Assembly (NCBI RefSeq): GCF_000422405.1
Contig: NZ_AULS01000008.1
Span: 62,001 to 126,000 of the forward strand
Source of the DNA: Microbacterium luticocti DSM 19459
GTDB lineage: Bacteria; Actinomycetota; Actinomycetes; Actinomycetales; Microbacteriaceae
Length of the DNA: 64,000 nt
Reading direction: 5' to 3'
Position numbers and translations under genes: made by a program
The notes under the pieces: model-generated
What the model was told of the DNA's origin: nothing
The model's input: only the letters and a program-made list of their open reading frames with translations
Databases searched by the model: none
Part shown: positions 1 through 7,944 of the stretch, piece by piece
Layout of the letters: each line of letters opens with the position of its first letter
Numbering within the stretch: position 1 is the stretch's first letter

Positions 1-30
1 CGGTGGCGGAGCGCGGCCTGGGACTTCCGG

Positions 31-200
31 TCACACGGCAAACAAAAACGCTCCGGCGCAAGCGCACGGAGCGAATCGATCGTTCGGTGTCACCTGCGCG
101 GGCCCCTGCAGTGCAGTGCTTCGATCGTCCTGTTCGCACACGACGATGACCGGCGGTCTTCGGCTCAGATCAGTGTACGGGATGCCGCGGGCCCCGCCAA
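31..200 (-). promoter_or_regulatory. Promoter and L10-type leader of an rplJ-rplL operon (genes off the left edge)
   Basis: On the minus strand a -35 TTGGCG (200-195) and a -10 TACACT (177-172) sit 17 bp apart. The predicted transcript then carries GCCGAAGACCGCCGGTC, which resembles the conserved core of the ribosomal protein L10 leader, and further on CGCGCAGGTGACA, before a terminator hairpin at 37-72. In this family L10/L12 bind the leader and repress translation or readthrough of rplJL. The position fits: rplK-rplA lie upstream on the same strand, and rplJL would follow beyond base 1. The promoter and hairpin are seen directly; the L10 identity is by recognition of the core and by context. 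Confidence 0.68.
37..72 (-). terminator. Rho-independent terminator/attenuator in the L10 leader
   Basis: Read on the minus strand, GCTCCG and CGGAGC form a stem with further GCGC pairing inside, followed at once by GTTTTTGTTTG. This is the clearest U-tract terminator in the window. No complete gene ends just before it, so it probably acts as an attenuator in front of rplJ. Confidence 0.7.
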
Positions 201-246
201 ATCGCGGGCGGGATGGGTCATGCCGCGCCAGATCGCGGGCGGGATG
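195..246. repeat. 21-bp direct repeat over the rplJ promoter -35 box
   Basis: Two near-identical 21-mers (195-215 and 226-246, one mismatch) lie 31 bp apart. Each begins CGCCAAATCGCG or CGCCAGATCGCG. The first contains the TTGGCG -35 hexamer on the minus strand and the second a CTGGCG variant. It may be a duplicated regulator site or only local duplication. Confidence 0.55.
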
Positions 247-292
247 CCGCATCCTGGCCGCGGCGCGTCATGCCAGGCACCCGGAGGGGTCG

Positions 293-601
293 TCACCCCT
301 CAGACTCGGCCGCGACGCCGAGCTCCCGCGCCGCGTGCGAGATCGCGGCCGCGAGCTGGGCATCCTTTCGCGTCAGGCCGCCGGCCTCATGGCTGATCAG
401 GTGCACGCGCACGCTCGGATAGGTGATCTCGACGTCGGGGTGGTGGTTCGCGGCTTCGGCGAGCTCGGCGATGACCGCGAACAGCCGGGCGCCCGTGGCG
501 AAGTCGCCGGTGTGGAATCGGACGGCGGCGCCGTCGCCATCGGCCCGCCAGTCATCGACGCCGTCGAACCCGCTGAACTGCTCGAAGGTGAGAGTGTCCA
601 T
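293..601 (-). CDS. Pterin-4a-carbinolamine dehydratase family protein
   Basis: 102 aa, the usual length for this family of small cytosolic proteins. The enzyme dehydrates 4a-hydroxytetrahydropterin to regenerate the cofactor used by aromatic amino acid hydroxylases. The family signature is visible: ANHHPDVEITYPSVRVHL around residues 51-68, with the His-His-Pro triad (53-55), a second His (71) and an Asp (80). The start chosen is the ATG at 601 (MDTLTF); an in-frame extension upstream would run into low-complexity repeat DNA. No phenylalanine hydroxylase is nearby, so it may be a stand-alone paralogue. The fold assignment is firm; the physiological substrate is not. Confidence 0.88.
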   Translation of the reverse strand: MDTLTFEQFSGFDGVDDWRADGDGAAVRFHTGDFATGARLFAVIAELAEAANHHPDVEITYPSVRVHLISHEAGGLTRKDAQLAAAISHAARELGVAAESEG

Positions 602-891
602 GCTCCGACCCTGCCACTCTCGCCGACGGACGCAACCCCCTGGCAGCACAAGAGCCGGCGGCACATGCCCCGCGCGCCCGCCGGCACAGCCCCCACCGGC
701 GCGGGCGCCGGCGGCACACGCTCCGCGCGCCCGCGGGCACAACCCCCCACCTGCGCGGGCGCCGGCGACACCAGGCGCCGGCATCATCGCCGCCTCCCCA
801 CCCCGAGGCCGGCTACCGCCGTCCACCGTTGCGGGCGCGTTCAGCCCGGAATGCCGCCATCGCGTCCGGCCCCGCTCCTACGCTGGCCGAC
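602..891. repeat. Gene-free gap with imperfect ~53-bp tandem repeat
   Basis: The gap between the pterin dehydratase and the next gene has no credible gene. Bases 654-770 hold about 2.2 copies of an imperfect 53-54 bp unit, each starting GCCGGCGGCAC or GCCGGCGACAC (starts at 654, 707 and 761). The last bases before 892 carry the leaderless promoter TACGCT of the next gene. Confidence 0.6.
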
Positions 892-1197
892 ATGCTGCGA
901 TCCATCGAACGTCATGAGCGACCCCACGAAGTCGCCTACCTGGTGCCGTGGCTGGTGATCCGCGACGACCTGCCCTGGTGCACGGTGCGCAACATCGGCG
1001 ACGAGCGCCTGAGTTGCGTGTCGACCCAGTTCTTCGGCGAGGGGTGGGCGGAGCCCGCGGTTCCGCGCGCGTCGCTCGACCCGGGCGAGGAGCTGCGGTT
1101 CCTCTTCTTCGGGCAGCGGGCGATCGAGACCGGCCGGGTGACCCTGCATTGGCGACGACCCGACGGACGGGAGTACGCCTGGACGTTCGTGTGCTGA
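892..1197 (+). CDS. Hypothetical protein (101 aa)
   Basis: Not recognised. It is a soluble, mixed alpha/beta-looking 101-aa protein beginning MLRSIERHERPHEVAY, with repeated aromatic and charged residues (VPWLVIRDDLPWCTV, EYAWTFVC at the very end) and no membrane segment or signal peptide. The start is supported by a -10 box TACGCT (879-884) seven bases before the ATG, which matches the leaderless pattern of other genes here. The alternating hydrophobic strands and the central GEELRF/GRVTLHWRR pairing suggest a small beta-sandwich. It stands alone between a gap and the YqaJ gene. No function can be given. Confidence 0.6.
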   Translation: MLRSIERHERPHEVAYLVPWLVIRDDLPWCTVRNIGDERLSCVSTQFFGEGWAEPAVPRASLDPGEELRFLFFGQRAIETGRVTLHWRRPDGREYAWTFVC

Positions 1198-1471
1198 ACG
1201 GCTCGCTGCCGGTCGTCGAGGGGACCGCGTGCCGCGCGGACGACGACCGGCAGCCACCTCCGTCATCGAGCGGGGTCGCGCGCAGCGCGGCCGGTCATCG
1301 CTCTCCGTGCACATGAGGTTCCATGAGGGTGCGAGGCTCCCCGCGTCTCGAATGAGTGCCACACCGACGCTCGCGCTTCCTGGGCCGGCTTGACGATCAC
1401 GGGCTCTTGCGCATCCTGACCGCGCCGCGTCGCGACCGGGCACCGTCCGCAGCCGGGTCTACCCTCAGAGG

Positions 1472-2098
1472 GTGACCCCCGATCTAGCCGAGCGCATCGT
1501 CGCGGACTCCCGCGACCGGGTCGCCTGGCTACGGGCACGCTCGCGCGGCATCACCGCGACCGATGTTGCCGCGCTCACCGGTGAGCGGGCCATCCCTCGC
1601 GCCGCGCAGACCAAGCTGCGCGGCAGCGGCTTTTCGGGCAACGCCTACACCGACCACGGCCGCCGCCGCGAGCCCGAGATCGCCCGCTGGATCGCCGCCA
1701 CCCACGGTATCCAGCCCTCCTCCGCCCTGTTCCGCGCGGTCGTGGAACCCCGTCACCTCGCCACACCCGACGGGCTGGTCCAGGATGACTCCGGCCGCAT
1801 CGTTCTCGCCGAGATCAAGACCACGAACAAGGCATGGCGCAGCATCCCCCGCTCATATCTGCGTCAGGTGTGGTGGCAGCAGCACGTGCTCGGCGCGGAG
1901 CGCACCCTGGTCGTCTGGGAACAGCACGACGACTTCGTGCCCGTCGCCGACGAACCCCGGTGCGCCTGGGTCGACCGCGACGACGCCGAGATCGCCCGGC
2001 TGGTTCGACTGGCCACCGCGCTGATCGACGAACTGCACCGGCGCACCCACCCGGCTCCTGCCCGCGAGCAGTACCGCGCCCTCGCCCTGGCCGACTGA
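1472..2098 (+). CDS. YqaJ-type exonuclease/recombinase (PD-(D/E)XK nuclease)
   Basis: 208 aa. It matches the YqaJ viral-recombinase fold, a lambda-exonuclease-like PD-(D/E)XK nuclease that resects double-stranded DNA. Visible elements are GITATDVAAL near residue 27, the conserved Glu in RREPEIARW (67), Asp100 in ATPDG, and the E-x-K pair Glu114/Lys116 in LAEIKTT, then the helix YLRQVWWQQHVLG. The start is a GTG with TACCCT six bases upstream, a leaderless arrangement. Such genes are common in phages but also occur as chromosomal single copies in actinobacteria. No RecT-like partner or phage gene is adjacent, so a prophage origin is not supported. Confidence 0.8.
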   Translation: MTPDLAERIVADSRDRVAWLRARSRGITATDVAALTGERAIPRAAQTKLRGSGFSGNAYTDHGRRREPEIARWIAATHGIQPSSALFRAVVEPRHLATPDGLVQDDSGRIVLAEIKTTNKAWRSIPRSYLRQVWWQQHVLGAERTLVVWEQHDDFVPVADEPRCAWVDRDDAEIARLVRLATALIDELHRRTHPAPAREQYRALALAD

Positions 2099-2191
2099 CG
2101 TAGGCGCCGGCACGGCCACCCGGACCGCACAACCACCCGATCCGCACGACCACCCGATCCGCACGGCGGCCCGTCCGGAACCCGATCTTGT

Positions 2192-2251
2192 TTGACAGAT
2201 GTCAACCATCGGCATATAGTTGACTCTTCTCAACCGTTGACTCCGATCAAC
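2192..2251 (+). promoter_or_regulatory. Sigma-70 promoter overlapped by three GTTGA/TCAAC inverted repeats (MarR operator)
   Basis: A near-consensus promoter, TTGACA (2192-2197), 17 bp, TATAGT (2215-2220), precedes the efflux gene. Three inverted repeats cover it: TTGAC/GTCAA at 2192-2205, GTTGA/TCAAC at 2219-2234 and again at 2236-2251. The last two are 17 bp apart. Because the operon also encodes a MarR repressor, these are the likely self-regulating operators: repressor bound here would block polymerase until a ligand releases it. Confidence 0.8.
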
Positions 2252-2301
2252 CTTTCGCGCCAGCGACGCCGCGACTGACATCCGAACCGCGAAGGACCCG
2301 C

Positions 2302-4005
2302 ATGACAGACGCACCCCATTCCGCCGGCATGAAGCCGGCCATGACCCATCGACAGGTTCTCGAGGCCCTCTCCGGCCTCATCCTGGGCATGTTCGTGTCG
2401 ATGCTCGCATCGACCGTCGTGTCGAGCTCGCTGCCGGTCATCGTCCACGACCTGGGCGGTGACCAGACCGCGTTCACCTGGGTGGTCACCGCAACCCTGC
2501 TGACCACCGCGATCGCCACGCCGATCTGGGGCAAGCTCGCCGACCTGTTCAACCGCAAGCTGCTCTTCCAGCTCGCGATCGTCATCTTCATCCTCGCCAC
2601 TGCCGCCGCCGGCTTCTCCCAGAACCCCGGCATGCTCATCACCGCGCGTGCTGTGCAGGGCATCGGCGCGGGCGGTCTGGCCGCCCTCAGCCAGGTCATC
2701 ATGGCCGACATCCTCAGCCCCCGCGAACGCGGTAAGTACATGGGCCTGTTCGGCGCCGTCATGGCCGTCTCGACCGTGGGCGGACCGCTTCTGGGTGGTG
2801 TCATCACCGACGCCTGGACCTGGCGCTGGAACTTCTACGTCGCCCTTCCGGTCGCCGTCGTCGCCCTGATCATCGTGCAGAAGACACTGCACCTGAGCCC
2901 GCTGGTGCACCGCAAGGTCCGCATCGACTACCTCGGCATCGTGCTGCTGTCGGCAGCCGCCTCGCTGCTGCTCATCTGGGTGTCGTTGGCCGGTACCGCC
3001 ACCGGGTTCCCGTGGAACAGTGTGCAGACCTACCTCATGGTCGGCGGCGCCGTGCTCGCCACCGTGCTGTTCATCATCGTCGAGCTGCGCTCGAAGGAGC
3101 CGCTGGTGCCGCTGTCGATGTTCCGCAACCGCACCTTCAGCCTTGCGGTCGTCGCATCGATCTCCACCGGCATCGCCATGTTCGGCGCGTCGGTCTTCCT
3201 CAGCCAGTACATGCAGCTGGCCCGCGGCGCCACGCCCACCCAGGCGGGACTGATGACCATCCCGATGATCGCCGGCCTGCTTCTGGCATCCGTCATCATC
3301 GGCGCTCTCATCTCGAAGTACGGGCACTGGAAGCCGTATCTGATCGTCGGTGGCGCCCTGCTGATCGCCGGCTCGTACACCCTGTCGACCATCCACTACG
3401 ACACGAACTTCGCCCTCGTCTCGCTGTACATGTTCCTGCTCGGCGCCGGGGTCGGCATGACGATGCAGAACCTCGTGCTGGTCGTGCAGAACACCTGCAA
3501 GCCCAGCGAGCTGGGCGTGGCAAGCTCGGGCGTCACGTTCTTCCGCAGCCTCGGCGGCACCATCGGCGTCTCGGTCATGGGCGCCGCACTGGCCTCGAAG
3601 GTCGTCGACCTCATGAAAGAGCACATGCCCGACCTGGTCAAGGCCATCATGGGCCTGGGCGACAAGGCGCAGTACTGGCAGCAGCAGCTGTCCAGCGGCA
3701 CCATGCCCGAGGTCTCGACGATGCCGCAGACGCTGCGCGTGATCATCGAGGACATCTACGCCCAGGGCATCTCGCACTCGTTCCTGATCGGCGTGCCGTT
3801 CGCGGTGCTCAGCCTGCTCGCGATCCTGTTCATTCCGAACAAGCCGCTCAACCGCATGACCAACGTCGAGCGCATGCAGGCGGGCGAGGCCGACCTGGCG
3901 ACTGTCTCGGTGCCCGAGGCGATGGAGACGCTGGCCCACACCGGCAGCATCCCCGTCGGCGGCAGCACGGATGCCTCGACCCGGCGCGGTCCGGACGACC
4001 GATGA
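2302..4005 (+). CDS. DHA2-family (EmrB/QacA-like) MFS multidrug efflux transporter
   Basis: 567 aa, the size of 14-helix proton/drug antiporters that export toxic cations, dyes or antibiotics. Hydrophobic segments run from about residue 20 to 525, with a soluble loop near 440-475. The first cytoplasmic loop carries a motif-A-like GKLADLFNRK, and the motif-C-like GGPLLGGVI occurs near residue 155. The ATG has GAAGGA upstream. It forms an ATGA-overlapping pair with the MarR gene, and the shared promoter carries MarR-like operators. This is the standard layout of a drug-inducible efflux operon; the substrate cannot be told from sequence. Confidence 0.9.
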   Translation: MTDAPHSAGMKPAMTHRQVLEALSGLILGMFVSMLASTVVSSSLPVIVHDLGGDQTAFTWVVTATLLTTAIATPIWGKLADLFNRKLLFQLAIVIFILATAAAGFSQNPGMLITARAVQGIGAGGLAALSQVIMADILSPRERGKYMGLFGAVMAVSTVGGPLLGGVITDAWTWRWNFYVALPVAVVALIIVQKTLHLSPLVHRKVRIDYLGIVLLSAAASLLLIWVSLAGTATGFPWNSVQTYLMVGGAVLATVLFIIVELRSKEPLVPLSMFRNRTFSLAVVASISTGIAMFGASVFLSQYMQLARGATPTQAGLMTIPMIAGLLLASVIIGALISKYGHWKPYLIVGGALLIAGSYTLSTIHYDTNFALVSLYMFLLGAGVGMTMQNLVLVVQNTCKPSELGVASSGVTFFRSLGGTIGVSVMGAALASKVVDLMKEHMPDLVKAIMGLGDKAQYWQQQLSSGTMPEVSTMPQTLRVIIEDIYAQGISHSFLIGVPFAVLSLLAILFIPNKPLNRMTNVERMQAGEADLATVSVPEAMETLAHTGSIPVGGSTDASTRRGPDDR

Positions 4006-4577
4006 CCACGCGACCCGGCCCCGAGGCGACCTCCCCTGCGGATGTCGCCTCGGGGCGCTCGCCCCACGAAGGCACCCCGCGCTCGCCCCGCGAAGGCACC
4101 CCGCGCTCGCCCCGTGAAGGCACCCCGGACGCCGCCACACGCGGCGCCGCGGTGCGCGCGCTGGAGGCGTCGTTCGCGGGCCTGTTCACTCAGCTGCGCG
4201 ACGCCTACGCGCGCGCGGCCGCATCGGTCAGCCCCGGCATGATGCCCGGCACCTTCAAGGTGTTCACCACCATCGAGCGGATGGGACCGGTCACCCTGTC
4301 GGCGGTCGCCGAGCTCATGCAGGCCGACAAGGGCATGCTCAGCCGCGCCGTCAGCGAGCTGGAATCGCTCGGCTTCGTCGAGCGCAGCCCCGACCCCTCC
4401 GACGGCCGTATGCGGCTCATCGCCGTCACCGACCTCGGCCGCTCCCGACTCGAGGCCGTGCGCTACCCGTACATCGACCGACTCGGCGAAGCCCTGGCCG
4501 ACTGGCCGGTCGACTCGATCGAGAAGCTCACCGACATGCTCAACGCGCTGGCGACCGGCATCACCCCCGAGCCCTGA
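4002..4577 (+). CDS. MarR-family transcriptional regulator with repetitive N-terminal tail
   Basis: 191 aa. Residues about 55-185 form a MarR winged-helix domain: MMPGTFKVFTTIERMGPVTL, then the recognition region ADKGMLSRAVSELESLGFVE and the wing DPSDGRMRLIAVT. The first ~45 residues are unusual for the family: a disordered Pro/Arg/Ser stretch with three copies of an eight-residue unit (SPREGTPR) encoded by a 24-bp DNA repeat. The ATG overlaps the stop of the efflux gene. Likely role: ligand-released repressor of its own operon through the GTTGA/TCAAC sites upstream of 2302. The tail probably does not affect DNA binding. Confidence 0.9.
   Translation: MTTRPGPEATSPADVASGRSPHEGTPRSPREGTPRSPREGTPDAATRGAAVRALEASFAGLFTQLRDAYARAAASVSPGMMPGTFKVFTTIERMGPVTLSAVAELMQADKGMLSRAVSELESLGFVERSPDPSDGRMRLIAVTDLGRSRLEAVRYPYIDRLGEALADWPVDSIEKLTDMLNALATGITPEP
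4056..4127 (+). repeat. Three 24-bp tandem repeats inside the marR gene
   Basis: Units at 4056-4079, 4080-4103 and 4104-4127 begin CGCTCGCCCC and differ at one or two positions. They encode repeated SPREGTPR. As an in-frame repeat, copy number could vary without breaking the gene. Confidence 0.85.
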
Positions 4578-4780
4578 CTCCCGTGCCCTGATCCCCGAGC
4601 CGGACCCCCGAGCCCCGACTCGCGCGGCCGTGATCCCGCACCGCCGAACCGGCGGGCGCCGAGAGCCGCTGCTCCGGATGCGTTCAGCCCGATTGCCGCG
4701 ACCCGCCCGGTCGGCGACGTGTGACGGCATGTGAAGCCCGGACTGGGTGCACCACCGCCTGTCACGTAGCATCCCCACAC

Positions 4781-6235
4781 GTGACCGACCGCACAAGCGC
4801 ACCCCACCTGATCCGCTCCGCCGACGACGTCCACGCCCTGCTGGCACGCTTCGGCTCGCAGAGCCGGCGCACCCGCGGCGTGATCCTGCTGGCGCTCGGC
4901 GGCATCTTCATGGACGCCTACGACTTCTCATCGCTCGCGTTCGGCATCACCGCCATCAAAGAGCAGTTCGGCCTCGACGGATTCACCACCGGCCTGGTCA
5001 ACGCGGCGATCATGATCGGCGCCGTGGTCGGGGCCCTGGCCGGCGGTGTGCTGGTGGACCGGTTCGGCCGCTACAAGCTCTTCATGGCCGACATGGTGTT
5101 CTTCGTCGTCGCCGCCATCGGATGCGCGCTGGCGCCGAACGCCGCCGTGCTCATCGCGTTCCGGTTCGTCATGGGCCTGGGCGTCGGCCTCGACCTGCCG
5201 GTGGCGATGGCCTTCCTCGCCGAGTTCTCGAAGCTCGCCGGCCGCGGCAGCCGCTCGCAACGGGTCAACGCCTGGTCGCCGGCCTGGTACATCGCCACCG
5301 GCTTCGGGTACCTCGTGGTGCTCGCGGTGTTCCTGCTCCTGCCGCACGACCAGCACACGATCCTGTGGCGGATCGTGGTCGGCTTCGGCGCGGTGCCCGC
5401 ACTCGCGGTGCTCATCGCCCGCCGCCGCTACCTCGCCGAGTCGCCGCAGTGGCTCGCCGACCAGGGCGACCTGCGCGGCGCGGTCGACGTGATGCGCTCG
5501 CACCACGGCCTCGACGTCGCACTGGCCCCCGACGCCCGCACCGGCGCCCGTCGTGACACCGGACACTGGCGCAACATCGCCGAACTGTTCTCGCGCCGGT
5601 ACCGGCTGCGCACGATCGCGACGCTGAGCGTCTCGGTGTTCTCCACCATCGGATACAACGCCGTCGCCTACGGCACGCCGCTGATCATCTCGCTGTTGTT
5701 CCTGCAGAGCGAGATGGTGACGATCGTCTCGGCGCTGGTCATCAACCTGGGCTTCGGCGCGGCAGGCGGCATTCTCAGCGTCGTCGCCGTGAACCGCGTC
5801 GGCGCCCGACGGCTGACCCTCATCGGCTTCGCCGTGCAGACCGCGTCGCTGGGATGCCTCGCCCTGGTCGGCGTGCCCACGTCAGCCGTGGTCGTGGTCG
5901 CACTGGCGATGCTCGCCGCGTTCGTGTTCGCCCAGTCGTTCGGCCCCGGCGCGAACCTGATGAGCTATGCGACGCTGTCGTACCCGACCCGCCTGCGCGG
6001 CGTGGGCGTCGGCTTCAACCAGGCCGTGCAACGCACCTTTTCGATCCTGTCGCTGCTGTTCTTCCCGGTGCTGACCGCGGCGTTGTCGACGAACGTGTTC
6101 TGGCTGCTGGCGTGCGCACCGCTGGCCGGCGTGATCGCCATCGCCGCGATCCGCTGGGACCCCACCGGCAAAGACGTCGACGGCGAGGACGCCGCCGCAG
6201 GCCGGGCGGCGCCCGCTCTCGTGCGGGAGGCGTGA
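4781..6235 (+). CDS. MFS transporter, metabolite:proton symporter type
   Basis: 484 aa with about 12 hydrophobic segments and a central cytoplasmic loop (residues ~215-265), as in the sugar-porter/aromatic-acid symporter branch. Near the N-terminus it has FMDAYDFSSLAFGITAIK, then the motif-A-like VDRFGRYKLF and RFVMGLGVGLDLPVAM. The GTG at 4781 was chosen because TAGCAT (4767-4772) lies eight bases upstream, a leaderless promoter; an upstream in-frame ATG would overlap that promoter. It stands alone, downstream of but not overlapping marR. It probably imports an organic acid or sugar-like solute; the substrate is unknown. Confidence 0.85.
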   Translation: MTDRTSAPHLIRSADDVHALLARFGSQSRRTRGVILLALGGIFMDAYDFSSLAFGITAIKEQFGLDGFTTGLVNAAIMIGAVVGALAGGVLVDRFGRYKLFMADMVFFVVAAIGCALAPNAAVLIAFRFVMGLGVGLDLPVAMAFLAEFSKLAGRGSRSQRVNAWSPAWYIATGFGYLVVLAVFLLLPHDQHTILWRIVVGFGAVPALAVLIARRRYLAESPQWLADQGDLRGAVDVMRSHHGLDVALAPDARTGARRDTGHWRNIAELFSRRYRLRTIATLSVSVFSTIGYNAVAYGTPLIISLLFLQSEMVTIVSALVINLGFGAAGGILSVVAVNRVGARRLTLIGFAVQTASLGCLALVGVPTSAVVVVALAMLAAFVFAQSFGPGANLMSYATLSYPTRLRGVGVGFNQAVQRTFSILSLLFFPVLTAALSTNVFWLLACAPLAGVIAIAAIRWDPTGKDVDGEDAAAGRAAPALVREA

Positions 6236-6262
6236 GGCGCGGCATCCTGCGATGATGGCCTC

Positions 6263-6538
6263 ATGCGACGCGTGCATGTGATCGTGAGCGGCGACGTGCA
6301 AGGGGTGGGATACCGCTACACGATGCGACTGGAGGCGCGGGAGGCGGGCGTCGCGGGCTGGGTGCGCAACCGCCGCGACGGCTCCGTCGAGGCCGAGATC
6401 GAGGGCACCGACGAGCAGGTCGACGCGCTGCTGGCGTGGATGGCGCAGGGCCCACCCGGTGCCCGCGTCGACGACGCGCGGCTCACGGATGCCTCACCCA
6501 CCGGCAGCACCGGATTCGAGGTGCTCCCGACCGTCTGA
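6263..6538 (+). CDS. acyP: Acylphosphatase
   Basis: 91 aa, the normal length. It hydrolyses acyl phosphates such as 1,3-bisphosphoglycerate or carbamoyl phosphate in the cytosol. The active-site loop VSGDVQGVGYRYTMR (residues ~8-22) contains the catalytic Arg, and GWVRNRRDGSVEAEIEG (~32-48) contains the catalytic Asn. The residue before the Arg is Tyr where Phe is more common, a conservative change. It lies 27 bp downstream of the MFS gene and could be co-transcribed. The identification is secure; the in vivo substrate is not. Confidence 0.93.
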   Translation: MRRVHVIVSGDVQGVGYRYTMRLEAREAGVAGWVRNRRDGSVEAEIEGTDEQVDALLAWMAQGPPGARVDDARLTDASPTGSTGFEVLPTV

Positions 6539-6666
6539 GCCCCGGCGGCCCGTCGCCGGTGCGCGAACCGCACCGCACGCGAACCGGGCCCGGCGCGAAA
6601 CGGGTGCGGCGCGAACCGCGCGCGGTGCGCGAGTCGCGCCGCACGGAACATCGCCCCGGACGCGAA
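6539..6666. repeat. Degenerate GCGAACCG/GCGAAACGG-type repeats in intergenic DNA
   Basis: The space between acyP and the rplA terminator is filled with loosely repeated words of the form CGCGAACCG, CGCGAAACGG and GCGCGAGTCG. No gene is seen. It looks like a decayed short tandem repeat. Confidence 0.4.
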
Positions 6667-6696
6667 ACGGGGCCCCGCCCGAAGGCGGAACCCCGT
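6667..6696 (-). terminator. Terminator after rplA
   Basis: On the minus strand ACGGGG TTCCGCC - TTCG - GGCGGGG CCCCGT forms a strong stem with a stable UUCG tetraloop, about 20 bases after the rplA stop. Only a short T-run (GTTTCG) follows, which is common in high-GC actinobacteria. It separates rplKA transcription from the rplJL leader further left. Confidence 0.75.
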
Positions 6697-6714
6697 CTCA
6701 CTTGACGCTCAGGC

Positions 6715-7404
6715 TCAGATGGCGTTGACGTCCAGCGGGATGCCGGGGCCGAACGTGGTCGACACGGCGCCCTTCTGGATGTAGCGACCCTTCGAGCTGG
6801 CAGGCTTGAGGCGCACGATCTCGTCGAGCGCGGCCTTGAGGTTCTCATCCAGCTGCTCGGCGGTGAACGACGCCTTGCCGACGATGAAATGCACGTTGGC
6901 GTGCTTGTCGACGCGGAACTCGATCTTGCCACCCTTGATCTCCTCGACGGCCTTGGCCGGGTTGGGGGTCACGGTGCCGGTCTTCGGGTTCGGCATCAGG
7001 CCGCGGGGGCCCAGCACCTTGCCGAGTCGACCGACCTGGCCCATGAGCTCGGGCGTGGCGACGGCCGCGTCGAAATCGGTCCAGCCGCCGGCGACCTTCT
7101 CGATCAGCTCAGCGCCGCCGACCTCGTCGGCTCCGGCCGCGATCGCGGCCTCGGCCGCCGGGCCGTTGGCGAACACGATGACCCGGGCGGTCTTGCCGGT
7201 GCCGTGGGGCAGCATGACGGTGCCGCGCACCATCTGGTCGGCCTTGCGCGGGTCGACCGACAGCTTGAGGGCGACCTCGACGGTCGAGTCGAACTTCTTC
7301 GACCCGGTCTGCTTCGCCAGCGCGACGGCCTCGCTCGGGGTGTAGTACTTGTCCGCCTCGATCTTCTCGACGGCGGCGCGGTATGCCTTGGACTTGGTGG
7401 CCAT
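6715..7404 (-). CDS. rplA: 50S ribosomal protein L1
   Basis: 229 aa, full length. L1 binds 23S rRNA at the L1 stalk and helps release deacylated tRNA from the E site; in many bacteria it also represses translation of the L11-L1 operon. Typical stretches are [29 protein letters not shown] and [15 protein letters not shown]. The ATG has GGGGAG upstream. It is 14 bp downstream of rplK on the same strand and is followed by a terminator. In many genomes rplJL follows directly; here about 6.5 kb of plus-strand genes intervene. Confidence 0.98.
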   Translation of the reverse strand: MATKSKAYRAAVEKIEADKYYTPSEAVALAKQTGSKKFDSTVEVALKLSVDPRKADQMVRGTVMLPHGTGKTARVIVFANGPAAEAAIAAGADEVGGAELIEKVAGGWTDFDAAVATPELMGQVGRLGKVLGPRGLMPNPKTGTVTPNPAKAVEEIKGGKIEFRVDKHANVHFIVGKASFTAEQLDENLKAALDEIVRLKPASSKGRYIQKGAVSTTFGPGIPLDVNAI

Positions 7405-7418
7405 GTTCGTTACTCCCC

Positions 7419-7850
7419 TCAGTCCTCGACCGTGATGCCCATGGAACGGGCGGTGCCGGCGATGATCTTCGAGGCGGCCTCGATGTCGTTCGCGTTCAGG
7501 TCGGGCTGCTTGGTCTCGGCGATCTGACGCACCTGCTCACGGGTGAGCTTTCCGACCTTGTCGGTGTGCGGGGTCTTCGAGCCCTTCTGCACGCCGGCGG
7601 CCTTCTTGATCAGCTCTGCGGCCGGCGGGGTCTTCAGGATGAAGGTGAAGCTGCGGTCCTCGTAGACGGTGATCTCCACGGGGATGACGTTGCCGCGCTG
7701 CGACTCGGTCGCCGCGTTGTACGCCTTGCAGAACTCCATGATGTTGACGCCGTGCTGACCGAGCGCGGGCCCGATCGGCGGCGCCGGGTTGGCGGCGCCG
7801 GCGTTGATCTGAAGCTTGATCAGGCCGGTCACCTTCTTCTTCGGTGCCAT
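7419..7850 (-). CDS. rplK: 50S ribosomal protein L11
   Basis: 143 aa, full length. L11 binds the GTPase-associated centre of 23S rRNA and is needed for stringent-factor sensing and thiopeptide binding. Recognisable stretches are [35 protein letters not shown] and GTARSMGI near the C-terminus. The ATG has GAAAGGAA upstream. It sits between nusG and rplA on the same strand. A small GGATGCC/GGCATCC hairpin lies in the leader before it. Confidence 0.98.
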   Translation of the reverse strand: MAPKKKVTGLIKLQINAGAANPAPPIGPALGQHGVNIMEFCKAYNAATESQRGNVIPVEITVYEDRSFTFILKTPPAAELIKKAAGVQKGSKTPHTDKVGKLTREQVRQIAETKQPDLNANDIEAASKIIAGTARSMGITVED

Positions 7851-7871
7851 GTGTTGTTCCTTTCAACGAGC

Positions 7872-7889
7872 GGATGCCTCGTGGCATCC
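7872..7889 (-). other. Intercistronic hairpin between nusG and rplK
   Basis: GGATGCC (7872-7878), loop TCGT, GGCATCC (7883-7889) make a perfect 7-bp stem about 20 bases before the rplK start. There is no U-tract, so it is more likely an RNA processing or stability element than a terminator. Confidence 0.5.
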
Positions 7890-7944
7890 CTCTCCCACGC
7901 ACCCGGGCGGGCGGTGGTGTCTGTGCGACCCGGGGAACCCCGGA

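Noticed and set aside
31-252. 73-codon minus-strand frame at the left edge
   Set aside because: It spans the promoter, L10-type leader and terminator, and no coding resemblance was seen.
1472-2098. Prophage remnant around the YqaJ-type nuclease
   Set aside because: No RecT, integrase, terminase or att-like repeat is nearby, and the flanking genes are ordinary chromosomal genes.
2230-4140. Long minus-strand open frame opposite the efflux gene
   Set aside because: Composition is Asp/His/Arg/Gly-rich nonsense, and the plus strand has clear transporter helices and motifs.
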